This document shows, in pieces, positions 51,289 through 60,341 of a DNA stretch of 64,000 nt (positions are counted from its first letter, which is position 1; the number at the start of each line of letters is the position of its first letter). This stretch comes from Gemmatimonadaceae bacterium (GTDB lineage: Bacteria; Gemmatimonadota; Gemmatimonadetes; Gemmatimonadales; Gemmatimonadaceae). Position numbers and translations under genes: made by a program. Where the stretch lies: the NCBI GenBank assembly GCA_025358925.1, contig JANYHT010000065.1, positions 62,001 through 126,000 of the forward strand, written 5' to 3'. The notes below the pieces were generated by a model. The model did not search any database. It was given only the letters and a program-made list of their open reading frames with translations, and was not told the DNA's origin.

Positions 51289-53328
51289 ATGTCTCTCTCC
51301 AACGTCATTTTCGCGATCATCCTCATTGTTGCGCTCGGTTTTTTCACACGGAGCGCGCGTCGGCTGATTCGCTGGCTCAAAATCGGACGCCCGGAAGTCC
51401 GGACTGATCATCCAAACACGAGAACGGGAAACTTGCTCGCGATCGGCATCGCGCAAACCAAAATTTTGCGTGACCCCATTGGCGGAATGATGCACGCATT
51501 GGTGTTTTGGGGATTTTGCGTGCTGGGACTCGGGACGATGGAAATCATGATCCAAGGGCTGGTGACCGGATTTTCGTACTCGTGGATTTTGCCGAGTTTT
51601 TTGTACCTGCCGTATGTGATCTCGCAGGAATTGTTTGCGGTGTTTGTGCTTATTCCGGTGTCGTTCTTGCTGTACCGTCGATTGGTCATCAAGCCGGCGC
51701 GATTTCGCAACGATCCCGTCCATGGCGGGGATGCGGTGTTCATCCTCAGCATGATCGGCGCGTTGATGGTGTCGCTGCTGCTGTTGTTTGCGATGGAGAT
51801 TCGCACCGGCGCTCCTACCGATGGGCGCGTCATATCGCATTTGCTTGCCTCGCTATTCAGTGGAGTATCACCCGTCACTGCGCATGTGATCGCGCGTAGC
51901 GCGTGGTGGTTTCACGCCGTGCTCATTCTGTATTTTTTGAATCACTTGCCGGGTTCGAAGCACTTACACGTGCTGACGTCGCTCATCAATGTGTGGTTCT
52001 CGAATACGAGTGGTCCGGGCACGGTGGGCGCGATGCGTCCGATGGACCTCGAAGCGGAGAACGCGGAGCAGTTTGGTGCATCGGACGTTGAGCATTTATC
52101 GTGGAAGAATTTGCTCGACGGGTATTCGTGTACGGAATGCGGACGGTGCACAGCGGTGTGTCCGGCCAACATCACGGGCAAAGCGCTTTCGCCGCGAATG
52201 ATTGTAGTGAAAACGCGCGCGCGATTGACAGAAAAAGCGCAATTGCTCGATCTGATGCAGGGCGCCGAACCCACCACTGAGCAAGTGGCAGTGCTGGATC
52301 ACAAACTGTTGGATGGTTGGATCACGGAGGAAGAACTCTGGGCCTGCACAAGCTGTCGTGCGTGCGTGGTGGAATGTCCCGTGTCGATCGATCAATTGGA
52401 TATCATCAACGAATTGCGTCGCGACTTGATGTTGATGGAGTCGCGTTTCCCCGAAGAGTTGCAGCCAGCGTTGCAGTCGCTCGAACGCAATGGCAGTCCG
52501 TGGGCGTTTAGTCCGACCGATCGCACGTCGTGGGCGGAAGGACTGGACGTACCAACGATGGCCGAGTTGGCGGCGCGCGATGAGCAGCCCGACATTTTGT
52601 TTTGGGTCGGCTGCATGGGGTCGTTCGATGATCGTGCGAAAAAAATCACGGTGGCGTTCGCTCGCATTTTGCAGGCAGCGAACGTGAAGTTTGCGATCCT
52701 CGGCCAAGAGGAGAGCTGTCACGGCGATCCAGCGCGTCGAATGGGCAACGAATATCTGTATCAGATTCTCGCGAAGGGCGTGATCGAAACGCTTGATGGC
52801 TACAAGGTGAAAACCATCGTCACATTTTGTCCGCACTGTTTTCATCAAATGGGCAAAGAGTTTCCAGATTTGGGGGGACATTACGACGTCATTCATCACA
52901 CGGAGTACATCGAGCAACTATTGAACGAAGGGCGTGTGCCGCTCGAAACGGAGCACGGACAACGACTGAAAGTGGCGTACCATGACTCGTGCTACCTGGG
53001 TCGGTACAACGACGTGTACGATGCGCCGCGCAACACACTTAAAAAGGCGTTGCCGATTATCGATCTGGTCGAGCCCGTGCGCACCAAGAGTCGGGGGTTG
53101 TGTTGTGGTGCCGGTGGCGGTCGGATGTGGATGGAGGAAAACGTCGGAAAACGCGTCAACGTCGAACGTAGTGAAGAGCTGCTGGCAACAGGGGCCGATC
53201 AGATCGCGGTGGCGTGCCCGTTCTGCATGACGATGATCACAGACGGTGTCACGGGCGCCGGGAGTAACGTGCCAGTCTTGGATATTTCGGAAGTAGTGGC
53301 GAGTCGCCTGCTGGCGTCGCATGCGTAG
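51289..53328 (+). CDS. Membrane Fe-S ETF:quinone oxidoreductase, EtfD-like
   Basis: 679 residues. The N-terminal 230 residues hold about five membrane helices and look like a NarI/HdrE-type heme-binding membrane domain. Two [4Fe-4S] motifs follow: [12 protein letters not shown] (about 282) and [12 protein letters not shown] (about 353). The C-terminal half has two CCG domains ([46 protein letters not shown]), a pattern of HdrD/GlpC-type proteins. Placement behind etfBA matches the mycobacterial EtfD type, which oxidises ETF and reduces quinone. It is not the classical flavin ETF-QO. Function is inferred from context. Confidence 0.85.
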   Translation: MSLSNVIFAIILIVALGFFTRSARRLIRWLKIGRPEVRTDHPNTRTGNLLAIGIAQTKILRDPIGGMMHALVFWGFCVLGLGTMEIMIQGLVTGFSYSWILPSFLYLPYVISQELFAVFVLIPVSFLLYRRLVIKPARFRNDPVHGGDAVFILSMIGALMVSLLLLFAMEIRTGAPTDGRVISHLLASLFSGVSPVTAHVIARSAWWFHAVLILYFLNHLPGSKHLHVLTSLINVWFSNTSGPGTVGAMRPMDLEAENAEQFGASDVEHLSWKNLLDGYSCTECGRCTAVCPANITGKALSPRMIVVKTRARLTEKAQLLDLMQGAEPTTEQVAVLDHKLLDGWITEEELWACTSCRACVVECPVSIDQLDIINELRRDLMLMESRFPEELQPALQSLERNGSPWAFSPTDRTSWAEGLDVPTMAELAARDEQPDILFWVGCMGSFDDRAKKITVAFARILQAANVKFAILGQEESCHGDPARRMGNEYLYQILAKGVIETLDGYKVKTIVTFCPHCFHQMGKEFPDLGGHYDVIHHTEYIEQLLNEGRVPLETEHGQRLKVAYHDSCYLGRYNDVYDAPRNTLKKALPIIDLVEPVRTKSRGLCCGAGGGRMWMEENVGKRVNVERSEELLATGADQIAVACPFCMTMITDGVTGAGSNVPVLDISEVVASRLLASHA

Positions 53329-53356
53329 TTCGTGAAATACGTATGCTGGCAAGCGA

Positions 53357-53389
53357 AAGCCCCCGCCGATGCAAGATCGACGGGGGCTT
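53357..53389. terminator. Hairpin after the Fe-S oxidoreductase gene
   Basis: Stem AAGCCCCCGCCGAT / ATCGACGGGGGCTT, 14 bp with one C-A mismatch and a 5-nt loop GCAAG, beginning 29 nt after the stop codon. No long T-tract. It can also end transcription of the damaged minus-strand gene. Confidence 0.7.
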
Positions 53390-53420
53390 CGTTGCACTGG
53401 CGAACGAACGTTGGGCGGAC

Positions 53421-53678
53421 GCTGCTTCTACGTTTTTGCGACGCCGACGGCGCGAAAGGAGACCGACACCCGCGAGGCCAGATGCCATCAATGACGTAAG
53501 TGCTGGGTTCTGGTGCGGTGAGCATACGGGGACGGCTGTACATAAACTCTTGGTTGGAAACGCAACCGTCGCCTGAAATGCAGTCCGACAATACATACCA
53601 GGTCAGGGTGACCGGCGCCGTCAACTGCCTGGTGTAGTCGTCAGAGCTGCTCGCCCCGGATGGATCGTGAACGTGCAC
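53421..53678 (-). pseudogene. PEP-CTERM protein gene, frameshifted remnant
   Basis: In one minus-strand frame the sequence reads MLTAPEPSTYV; in the next it continues LMASGLAGVGLLSRRRRRKN. Joined, this is a classical PEP-CTERM sorting tail: PEP motif, hydrophobic segment, Arg cluster. The break lies at about 53492, where one extra base shifts the frame (GTCATTG instead of GTCTTG). The upstream part (SGASSSDDYTRQLTAPVTLT) is only about 60 residues in an open frame, so the 5' end also seems lost. A sequencing error cannot be excluded. Confidence 0.6.
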
Positions 53679-53688
53679 ACGATTCCAT

Positions 53689-53859
53689 CCGACTGCTTTC
53701 CGCGGGCGGATGTTGGATTTGTATGATCGCGCGGACTCTGCGTTTGCTCAACTCAGTCCGGATGAATTTGATTTTGAGCACGTACTGCGCGGGGCATCTT
53801 GGTTACATCTCTCGGGAATCGTCTGCGCACTCGGCGACGGCCCTGCGTCAGCAGCCGAG
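53689..53859 (+). pseudogene. Remnant of a PfkB-type sugar kinase (KdgK-like)
   Basis: The short plus-strand segment YDRADSAFAQLSPDEFDF, then EHVLRGASWLHLSGIVCALG, matches the central part of 2-keto-3-deoxygluconate kinases of the PfkB family, where the pattern YDRxxSAFA...WLHLSGITPALG is conserved. About 50 codons remain; neither the N-terminal substrate domain nor the C-terminal ATP-binding DTTGAGD-type motif is present nearby. It is most likely the debris of a deleted gene. Confidence 0.55.
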
Positions 53860-53929
53860 TTCGGCGGCGATCAACGATGCGGACTCCATAAAATGATATT
53901 CGCTGCTCCGACAACGCGTGCGGTAGTGC

Positions 53930-54643
53930 TCATACCCACATGATGCGCATGACTTGAATCTCTTGGTGAATCTTGCCTTCGTCATAGGGTGTGGTGGTCG
54001 TTTCCGCAATGCGCAGTCCCACCAACGGCAGCCGCGCAACAAAAGTCGGCAACGCCACGCGGCCTGGATCCGCAATAATCGCTACACCGCCGGGCGCCAA
54101 CGACTTGGCAATGCAGTCCGCAATCAGCGTTGCGTACTCTTGCTCGTAGACCACGTCGGCCGCAATCACGACGTCGAACGGACCAAACGCTTCTGGCCAC
54201 GCGCGCCAATTCACAAGCCGCACCGTCGGCTCGCGGCCAACGTTGCGACCGGCATTCGCTCGAGCGACGTGCAACGCGTCTTGGTAGTAGTCAGTGGCCG
54301 TGACATCGAAGCCAGCGCGCATGGCCGCGATCGTGGGTAAGCCGAGTCCGCATCCCAACTCCAATAACGTCCGTCCTCCACCGTGTTCCGCCAACAGTGT
54401 CGCGGCGAGTTGGCGGGACGATGGCCAGAGATCGGCCCAATACGGCAGGCGCTCGTCCATGACATAGTCCGCTTCGCTGATTAGATGGTCCGCGTTCGCC
54501 GGTTTTCGAAGCACAAACATCGTGTCACCGAGGTGCACGGTTTCGTCAGCAAGTGAAAAACGTCGCGCGAGCGCGTCATCAAGCGACGCGCCATGCAATG
54601 TTTCAATCGCATCGCGAACGAGATCACTCGATGGTCCGGTCAC
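53930..54643 (-). CDS. Class I SAM-dependent methyltransferase
   Basis: 237 residues from GTG 54643, which overlaps the moeA stop by 4 nt (GTGA) and has GGGAGG 6 nt upstream; an ATG further upstream (54676) is less likely. The SAM motif is LLELGCGLGLPTIAAMRAG, the acidic strand ends VTATDYYQ, and DVVIAADVVYEQEY matches protein lysine methyltransferases of the METTL21/EEF2KMT type. An NxH-type loop is not certain. The substrate protein is unknown. No membrane or signal segment. Confidence 0.82.
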   Translation of the reverse strand: MTGPSSDLVRDAIETLHGASLDDALARRFSLADETVHLGDTMFVLRKPANADHLISEADYVMDERLPYWADLWPSSRQLAATLLAEHGGGRTLLELGCGLGLPTIAAMRAGFDVTATDYYQDALHVARANAGRNVGREPTVRLVNWRAWPEAFGPFDVVIAADVVYEQEYATLIADCIAKSLAPGGVAIIADPGRVALPTFVARLPLVGLRIAETTTTPYDEGKIHQEIQVMRIMWV

Positions 54644-55959
54644 GTGTACCCTCCCAAGGAGATGTCGCTCTGCCACTCCGCGTCGGGCATGATGAAAGCG
54701 TCAAGTATCATTCCGGGCACCACCGCGTTGACGTGCTCTGGAACAACGAGCAGCGCGTTCGACGAGGCCATCACGCGAAGTAAGTTGGATCCCTGCGGTC
54801 CTGCTAACCACGCGTCCAGTACCCCGTCGGTGCTTCGCGTCACGCGTACGCGCAAGAAATGTGTCAAAGACGCGGCGGTGTCAGCATGATCCATCGCGCG
54901 CACGCGCAACGGGAGATGGTGTATTGCCGCGTGTCCTCCAAGTTGCCGCAACAGGGGCCAAGCGAAAAGCATACCAGTCACCATTGTCGAAACTGGATTT
55001 CCCGGCAATCCCAACCACGGTGTGCCGAGAATAGAACCGGTGCCGAGCGGGCCGCCGGGTCGAATTCGTGCACGCCAAAACGCGAGCGAGCCATCAAGCG
55101 CCACCAGCGCGTCACGCGTATAGTCGTGCGCGCCGACAGAGATGCCTCCGGTCGTGATCAGTAAATCGCAACCGACATCAACCGCATCACGAAGCGCGGA
55201 GACTACTGCCACGAGTGAATCTGGTAAGAGCGGGACCACACGTACCGCCGCGCCTGCGCGTCGCAATAGCGCAGGAAGAGCGTAGGTGGACGATGAGACA
55301 ATACGCCGACCTGCTTCAACCTCGTCAAAACGATCCAGCAACACGAGTTCATCGCCACTCGACAGCACGGTCACGCGCGGTCGGCGATGCACGCGCACCA
55401 TCGCCGCGCCAATGCTCGCCAAGACGCCCAAATGCGACGAGGTGATTGTAACCCCGCAATCAAACAATGCATCGTTCGCGAGAACATCCTCACCGCGCGG
55501 GCGGATATTCCCACGCCCCGCGAGATCACGGTCGTTGACGATAACCACGTCGGTCCCATCGCGTCGGGTGTCCTCCACTCGCACAACGGCGTCCGCACCC
55601 GCAGGCACAGGCGCGCCGGTCATAATTCTCACCGCCGTCATGCGCGCAACCTCCGGCAATCGCGAAGGATCCGCGCCAGCGGCAATCGTACCGGTCTCGC
55701 GCAAACGCACAGGCGCAGTCACACTCGCGCCGGCAACATCGGCACGGCGCACCGCGTAACCATCCATCCCCGCATTGTCCCACGGCGGCAACGACACTCG
55801 GCACACTACAGGACCCGCCAGCGCGAACCCCAACACATCCTCGAGTGGCATCACAACGTCAGACAGTGGGAGCGCGCGCGCGAGCACAGTTGTCAGTGCT
55901 TCACTATAGGAAAGTCCGCGCGTTGCCCTACCCGCGGAGTCTGTCCGATCAGCGGTCAC
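54640..55959 (-). CDS. moeA: Molybdopterin molybdotransferase MoeA
   Basis: About 439 residues. MoeA inserts molybdate into adenylated molybdopterin. Evidence: LPPWDNAGMDGYAVR, RIMTGAPVPAGADAVVRVED, the MoCF core LLITTGGISVGAHDYTRDAL and LGLPGNPVSTMVTG. GTG 55959 or TTG 55968 may be the start; both overlap the stop of dacB, so I chose the shorter overlap. It is translationally coupled to dacB upstream and to the methyltransferase downstream. No other molybdenum cofactor gene is in the window. Confidence 0.93.
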   Translation of the reverse strand: MTADRTDSAGRATRGLSYSEALTTVLARALPLSDVVMPLEDVLGFALAGPVVCRVSLPPWDNAGMDGYAVRRADVAGASVTAPVRLRETGTIAAGADPSRLPEVARMTAVRIMTGAPVPAGADAVVRVEDTRRDGTDVVIVNDRDLAGRGNIRPRGEDVLANDALFDCGVTITSSHLGVLASIGAAMVRVHRRPRVTVLSSGDELVLLDRFDEVEAGRRIVSSSTYALPALLRRAGAAVRVVPLLPDSLVAVVSALRDAVDVGCDLLITTGGISVGAHDYTRDALVALDGSLAFWRARIRPGGPLGTGSILGTPWLGLPGNPVSTMVTGMLFAWPLLRQLGGHAAIHHLPLRVRAMDHADTAASLTHFLRVRVTRSTDGVLDAWLAGPQGSNLLRVMASSNALLVVPEHVNAVVPGMILDAFIMPDAEWQSDISLGGYT

Positions 55960-57514
55960 GCGTGCCAATCTCGTCGGTGATGCGCAAAGCGGCGAGCGTA
56001 CTCACCAATAGGTCTTGGACACGTTCAACTTCTCGATTGGGTACCGTGAAATTGTTGCACAGCATTGAGAAGAGCACAAGGTGTCCATCGGCTGTCGTCA
56101 CGTAACCGGAGAGCGACCGCGCTTTGTCCACCGTGCCCGTTTTCGCGTGAGCATTGCCTGCCGCTGCTGTGCTTTTCATTCGATTCGCAATCGTCCCGTC
56201 CACGCCGGCAAGCGGGAGCGCATCGCGATAGATCGAAAACCACGGTGATTGACGCATTGTATCCAACACGCGTACAATCGCGCGCGGTGTAACGTAGTCG
56301 TGACGTGATAATCCACTGCCGTCGCGGTATGCCGCGTCGGCGTTGGTCACGCCCCACAGCGCGAGCGTGCGCGCACCAACCGCACGCGCACTATCCGCCG
56401 AGCCATCGTGACTACCCATCCAGCCCGACGTGCGAAAAAGCATCTCGGCAATTTGATTTTGCGATGGTTTTTGCATGCGCGGCAACACATCGCGCAACGG
56501 TGGCGACTCCAGCACTACAAGCGTGTCCGTCAGGGTGTCCCGCTTGCGCTTCGCAGCAACATTCGTTGCGGAGCCTATGCGCACTCCCGCCGCAACGATC
56601 GTCTCACGCAATGCCGCACGATACGCGTCGTTCGGATGCCGGTACGCAAGCGTAAGCTTCGCACTGTCGCCAGCGGGCATCGTGCCTGTGACTTCAATGG
56701 CGGTCGCCGTAGTGTCGTACACCGCACGCAATCGTTCACCAACGGTACCAATACCGCGTGTCGTAGCGCGAATCACTAGCGGCGGATACGCAGCTGTGGG
56801 TGCGCGTGTAACCCGCACTGCGGCTCCAACCTGTGCACCCGCGGTCACGCGCAGCGTAAGCAGCCCGTCGTTGAAAAGCAGTTCGTCGATCGCCGCTCCA
56901 TACGCATCGTCTCCGTCATCAACCGCCCAACCAAACCCTGTTGTCGCGCCCGTGAACACGTCCCCGAGCGTACGCACGTCACCAATGATGTGCGTGATTC
57001 CGCGTTTCGAAAGCGCCGAAACGATCGGAGCGAATGCCGAGGATGCGTGCCCGGCACGCGAACTATCACTCACACTCGGATCCCCATTGCCAACAATCAA
57101 GAGATCGCCATGCCACGTCGCGCCGCGCTGGAAACCGCGCAACAGCAAGGGAGTGCGCCAACGATACTCGGGTCCTAATTGCTGCAACGCGATGGCTGCC
57201 GTGAGCAACTTCTGATTTGACGCCGGCATAAATAATTTGTCGATATCGTGCGCAACAATTGTGTCGCCACTCGCAACGTCGACAATCAGCACGCCCCAAC
57301 GCGCATTATTCCACATCGGCGCCGCAAACGCCGAGTCGGCCAGATGCTGCACGAGCGCGCGCGCCGTTGGCGCGGGCACAACTACTGGTGCCATCGTTGG
57401 TGCCGTCGGCTCGGGGATATGCGGAGCAATCACCAACGGCGACGACGTGCGACATGCCGTCTGCACGAGCACGACCGCGCACATGCCGACGGTGCGCCTT
57501 GCGCCGTACCTCAT
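55949..57514 (-). CDS. dacB: D-Ala-D-Ala carboxypeptidase, PBP4-type (S13)
   Basis: 521-residue periplasmic peptidoglycan carboxy/endopeptidase. The N-terminus MRYGARRTVGMCAVVLVQTAC has a lipobox, so it is a predicted lipoprotein. The SxxK motif is in MPASNQKLLTAAIAL (about residue 96), SxN is replaced by the S13-typical SGLSRHDYV near 400, and KTG is in HAKTGTVDKARSLSGY. The large insert between SxxK and SGLS agrees with family S13. It starts 4 nt inside the stop of the QueD-like gene and is followed by moeA. Confidence 0.9.
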   Translation of the reverse strand: MRYGARRTVGMCAVVLVQTACRTSSPLVIAPHIPEPTAPTMAPVVVPAPTARALVQHLADSAFAAPMWNNARWGVLIVDVASGDTIVAHDIDKLFMPASNQKLLTAAIALQQLGPEYRWRTPLLLRGFQRGATWHGDLLIVGNGDPSVSDSSRAGHASSAFAPIVSALSKRGITHIIGDVRTLGDVFTGATTGFGWAVDDGDDAYGAAIDELLFNDGLLTLRVTAGAQVGAAVRVTRAPTAAYPPLVIRATTRGIGTVGERLRAVYDTTATAIEVTGTMPAGDSAKLTLAYRHPNDAYRAALRETIVAAGVRIGSATNVAAKRKRDTLTDTLVVLESPPLRDVLPRMQKPSQNQIAEMLFRTSGWMGSHDGSADSARAVGARTLALWGVTNADAAYRDGSGLSRHDYVTPRAIVRVLDTMRQSPWFSIYRDALPLAGVDGTIANRMKSTAAAGNAHAKTGTVDKARSLSGYVTTADGHLVLFSMLCNNFTVPNREVERVQDLLVSTLAALRITDEIGTRDR

Positions 57515-57939
57515 GCGTCCAACTCGTACGTGCTGCTCAACGTGGCATCCTCCGCAAGGTGAACGCGAATCACCAACGCGCTTGTACGTACCAAGGCAAT
57601 CTGTACACGCTCGGCGATGAAGCGCGCCATGTTCTCGCCCGTAGGAATCAGCGCGCCGTCGGCAAACTCTGGAACGTCAAGATTGATGTTGCGATGATCA
57701 AAACGCTCGCGCACTTCGCGTTGCAACACCTGATCAAGAAATCCCAAATCGACGACAAATCCTGTCTCTTCATCTACCGGGCCGGCTACGGTCACATCGC
57801 AGATGTAACTATGTCCATGAAAGTTTGGATGCGCGCACGCGCCAAACACCGCCGCGTTTTCCGCGTCACTCCAATCGGGTCGTCGATAGCGATGCGCGGC
57901 CGCGAACAGCACGCGACGCGTGAGTGACGTGCGCGGCAC
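57511..57939 (-). CDS. 6-pyruvoyltetrahydropterin synthase / QueD-like enzyme
   Basis: 142 residues from GTG 57939, 8 nt after the stop of the upstream barrel gene (GTG 57984 also in frame but overlapping). LTRRVLFAAAHRYRRPDWSD and FGACAHPNFHGHSYICDV carry the zinc-ligand His residues and the catalytic Cys; FDHRNINLDVPEF and PTGENMARFIAERV complete the T-fold pattern. Either 6-carboxy-tetrahydropterin synthase (QueD, queuosine pathway) or a PTPS; no other queuosine gene is present here to decide. Confidence 0.85.
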   Translation of the reverse strand: MPRTSLTRRVLFAAAHRYRRPDWSDAENAAVFGACAHPNFHGHSYICDVTVAGPVDEETGFVVDLGFLDQVLQREVRERFDHRNINLDVPEFADGALIPTGENMARFIAERVQIALVRTSALVIRVHLAEDATLSSTYELDA

Positions 57940-57946
57940 AGTCGTG

Positions 57947-58684
57947 TTACCGAAAAATCGGAACGGACACGCCCGCCGAAACACCCCAGTTGCCGCGCCA
58001 CACTGACCGCGACTTCGTGTCCGAAAGTAGGGCCGTACTATCCGCCGCTTTCAGGAAATATCTTTCGGGATATTGATACTGCCAGATATAGTTCGTCGCG
58101 TCAACGCGCACGGAATAACCCGAACGCAATAAGTACCGCAGTCCGAGGCCATAGGTAAAACTGAACTTCGTGCCAAATCGGTAGAGCCCCGTGTCCGCCT
58201 TCGCGAAATCACTCGCGATCCCTAGGCCGCCCGACAGCGAGGGGATCAAGTGGTGCCAAGTCTTCTGTCCAGTGAGCGCAATCTCGAGACCCAAATCCAC
58301 GACCGACGTTGTCGCACTCACTGTGCTCACTAATCGCGTCTTCGCGGGCTTCGACGGATCGAACACATTTCTCGTCGACGGCGCCACCGTGTAGCGTGCG
58401 AACAAGTACGCCGGGCCGCCAACTCCGATGTCGTAACGCAATGAAACGAAACCCGTCGCGTCAGGCGCTACCTTTGCCGGATCGCGCTTAATCGCTAACC
58501 ATCCGCCGCTAGCCGACAACGTCTGACCCGGTTTGTAGTCTTCGTACGGACTGGCAGTCGGTAAATGTCCAACCTGCGCCGTCGCCGGATGCGACAGCAC
58601 CACGACTGACGCAACGCCAAACGATATCGCGGCGAAGGACCGAGAAGCACAACGCAAACGCATGAACGGTTGAAAAAAAGTCAT
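57947..58684 (-). CDS. Exported outer-membrane beta-barrel-like protein
   Basis: 245 residues with a signal peptide (SFAAISFGVASVVVLS, cleavage after HPATAQ). The mature part has alternating-strand features such as GFVSLRYDIGVGGPAYLFAR, FSFTYGLGLRYLLRSGYSVR and VDATNYIWQYQ, ending VSAGVSVPIFR with a terminal aromatic next to Arg, typical of small barrels. No function is known. ATG 58682-58684 overlaps the gpmI stop by one nucleotide (TGATG). Confidence 0.7.
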   Translation of the reverse strand: MTFFQPFMRLRCASRSFAAISFGVASVVVLSHPATAQVGHLPTASPYEDYKPGQTLSASGGWLAIKRDPAKVAPDATGFVSLRYDIGVGGPAYLFARYTVAPSTRNVFDPSKPAKTRLVSTVSATTSVVDLGLEIALTGQKTWHHLIPSLSGGLGIASDFAKADTGLYRFGTKFSFTYGLGLRYLLRSGYSVRVDATNYIWQYQYPERYFLKAADSTALLSDTKSRSVWRGNWGVSAGVSVPIFR

Positions 58685-60249
58685 CAGGAAGTCTGGGTAA
58701 GGTCGCGCAAATCACGACCGGTCATTTCGAAAGACGGGGCAAGACCCATCAGCGCGAGTGCGGTTGGTCCGACATCACACAGCGCGCCACCGGCACGCAA
58801 CGAAACAGGCGCGACGGCATCGCGGCCAAGTTGCATAATCACCAGCGGTACCAAATTGGTGGTGTGCGCCGTGTGAGGTTGCCGCGTAATCTCGTCAACC
58901 ATCACATCGGCATTGCCATGATCGGCGGTGATGATCACCTGCGCACCACCTGTCGCCGCGGCGTCCAAGATGCGACCGAGACACGCATCCACTGCCTCGA
59001 CCGCAGCGATGGCTGCAGGCAACGATCCCGTGTGTCCTACCATGTCCGCGTTCGCAAAGTTGCACAGCACGAAATCGTGAGTACGATTGGCAAGGGCGTC
59101 GCACAATACATCGCAGACGCCGGCGGCACTCATCTCTGGTTGCAAATCGTATGTCGCCACCTTGGGACTCGGCACCATCATCCGATCCTCGCCGACAAAC
59201 GGCGCGTCATGACCACCATTAAAAAAGAACGTGACATGAGGGTACTTTTCTGTTTCCGCGATCCGCAATTGCGATAAACCAGCGTCGGCAATCACGTTGC
59301 CGACGAGATGACGCATCGACTGCGGCGCAAACGCCATCGGAAACGGAAATGCATCTTCGTATCGCGTCATCGTTGTTATCGATACCGCAGGTCGAACCCC
59401 AGTGTCGAAGCCAACAAAGTCCGGCATTGCGAGCGCACGCAGCGCTTGACGCATGCGATCAGAGCGAAAGTTGTAACTAATCACCACATCGCCGTCACGC
59501 ATTGGCGCGATCGCCTGACCGTCACTACGCGCCATCACAAAGGCCGGTACAAATTCGTCGGTCACGCCATCGTCGTACGCTCGCTGCAATGCTGCCGATG
59601 CGTCCATTTCAATTGGCGCGTCGCCCGCTACCGCCGCGCGATACCACTGCGCGGTACGCTCCCAACGGTGATCGCGATCCATTCCAAAGTAGCGACCGCA
59701 CACGGACGCGAGCTGTGCGCGATGGCCCACCCGCGCGAGCACCGAATGCAAAAAGTCCAGACCAGACGACGGCGGTGTATCACGACCATCGAGCATCAGA
59801 TGTAACACGACTTGCGGCACCGACTCGCGCGCCGCCAACTCCACAAGCGCTAACAAATGGTCATCGTGCGCATGGACGCCGCCATCGCCGAGCAGTCCCA
59901 CGAGGTGCAGCTTGCCTCCAGACGCGCGCGCCGTTCGGCACGCACGCACCAGCGTAGCGTTTGAAAAAAACGATCCATCGCCGATTGCCGCACCAATGCG
60001 GACCAGATCCTGCATTACGACTCGACCAGCGCCGAGATTCATGTGACCGACCTCACTATTCCCCATTTGGCCCTCCGGTAAACCCACGGCATCGCCAGAC
60101 GCTTTTAATAACGTGCGTGACGGCTGCGACCAAATGCGACGCCAATTCGGTGTGTTCGCGAGCAAAATCGCATTCGCATCTCGATCCTCTCGATATCCCC
60201 AACCATCCAAAATGATCAACGCAACAGGATTCGACGTGCGTGCGGTCAT
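58684..60249 (-). CDS. gpmI: 2,3-bisphosphoglycerate-independent phosphoglycerate mutase
   Basis: 521 residues, glycolytic interconversion of 3- and 2-phosphoglycerate with two Mn2+. Motifs: VALIILDGWGYREDRDANAI, the nucleophile Ser in GQMGNSEVGHMNLGAGRVV (about residue 63), MLDGRDTPPSSG, and the C-terminal VIITADHGNADVM and PHTAHTTNLVPLVI. Length is normal. It is the first gene of a minus-strand run of coupled genes (barrel protein, QueD-like, dacB, moeA, methyltransferase) reaching to 53930. Confidence 0.95.
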   Translation of the reverse strand: MTARTSNPVALIILDGWGYREDRDANAILLANTPNWRRIWSQPSRTLLKASGDAVGLPEGQMGNSEVGHMNLGAGRVVMQDLVRIGAAIGDGSFFSNATLVRACRTARASGGKLHLVGLLGDGGVHAHDDHLLALVELAARESVPQVVLHLMLDGRDTPPSSGLDFLHSVLARVGHRAQLASVCGRYFGMDRDHRWERTAQWYRAAVAGDAPIEMDASAALQRAYDDGVTDEFVPAFVMARSDGQAIAPMRDGDVVISYNFRSDRMRQALRALAMPDFVGFDTGVRPAVSITTMTRYEDAFPFPMAFAPQSMRHLVGNVIADAGLSQLRIAETEKYPHVTFFFNGGHDAPFVGEDRMMVPSPKVATYDLQPEMSAAGVCDVLCDALANRTHDFVLCNFANADMVGHTGSLPAAIAAVEAVDACLGRILDAAATGGAQVIITADHGNADVMVDEITRQPHTAHTTNLVPLVIMQLGRDAVAPVSLRAGGALCDVGPTALALMGLAPSFEMTGRDLRDLTQTS

Positions 60250-60341
60250 CCGTACTCGGGTGTGGGTCAGTGAACGTTCACGAATTACGTTGCGATCAAC
60301 AACATAAATCTACCGACGATGAATCTAGCCCTGCTCTTAAC

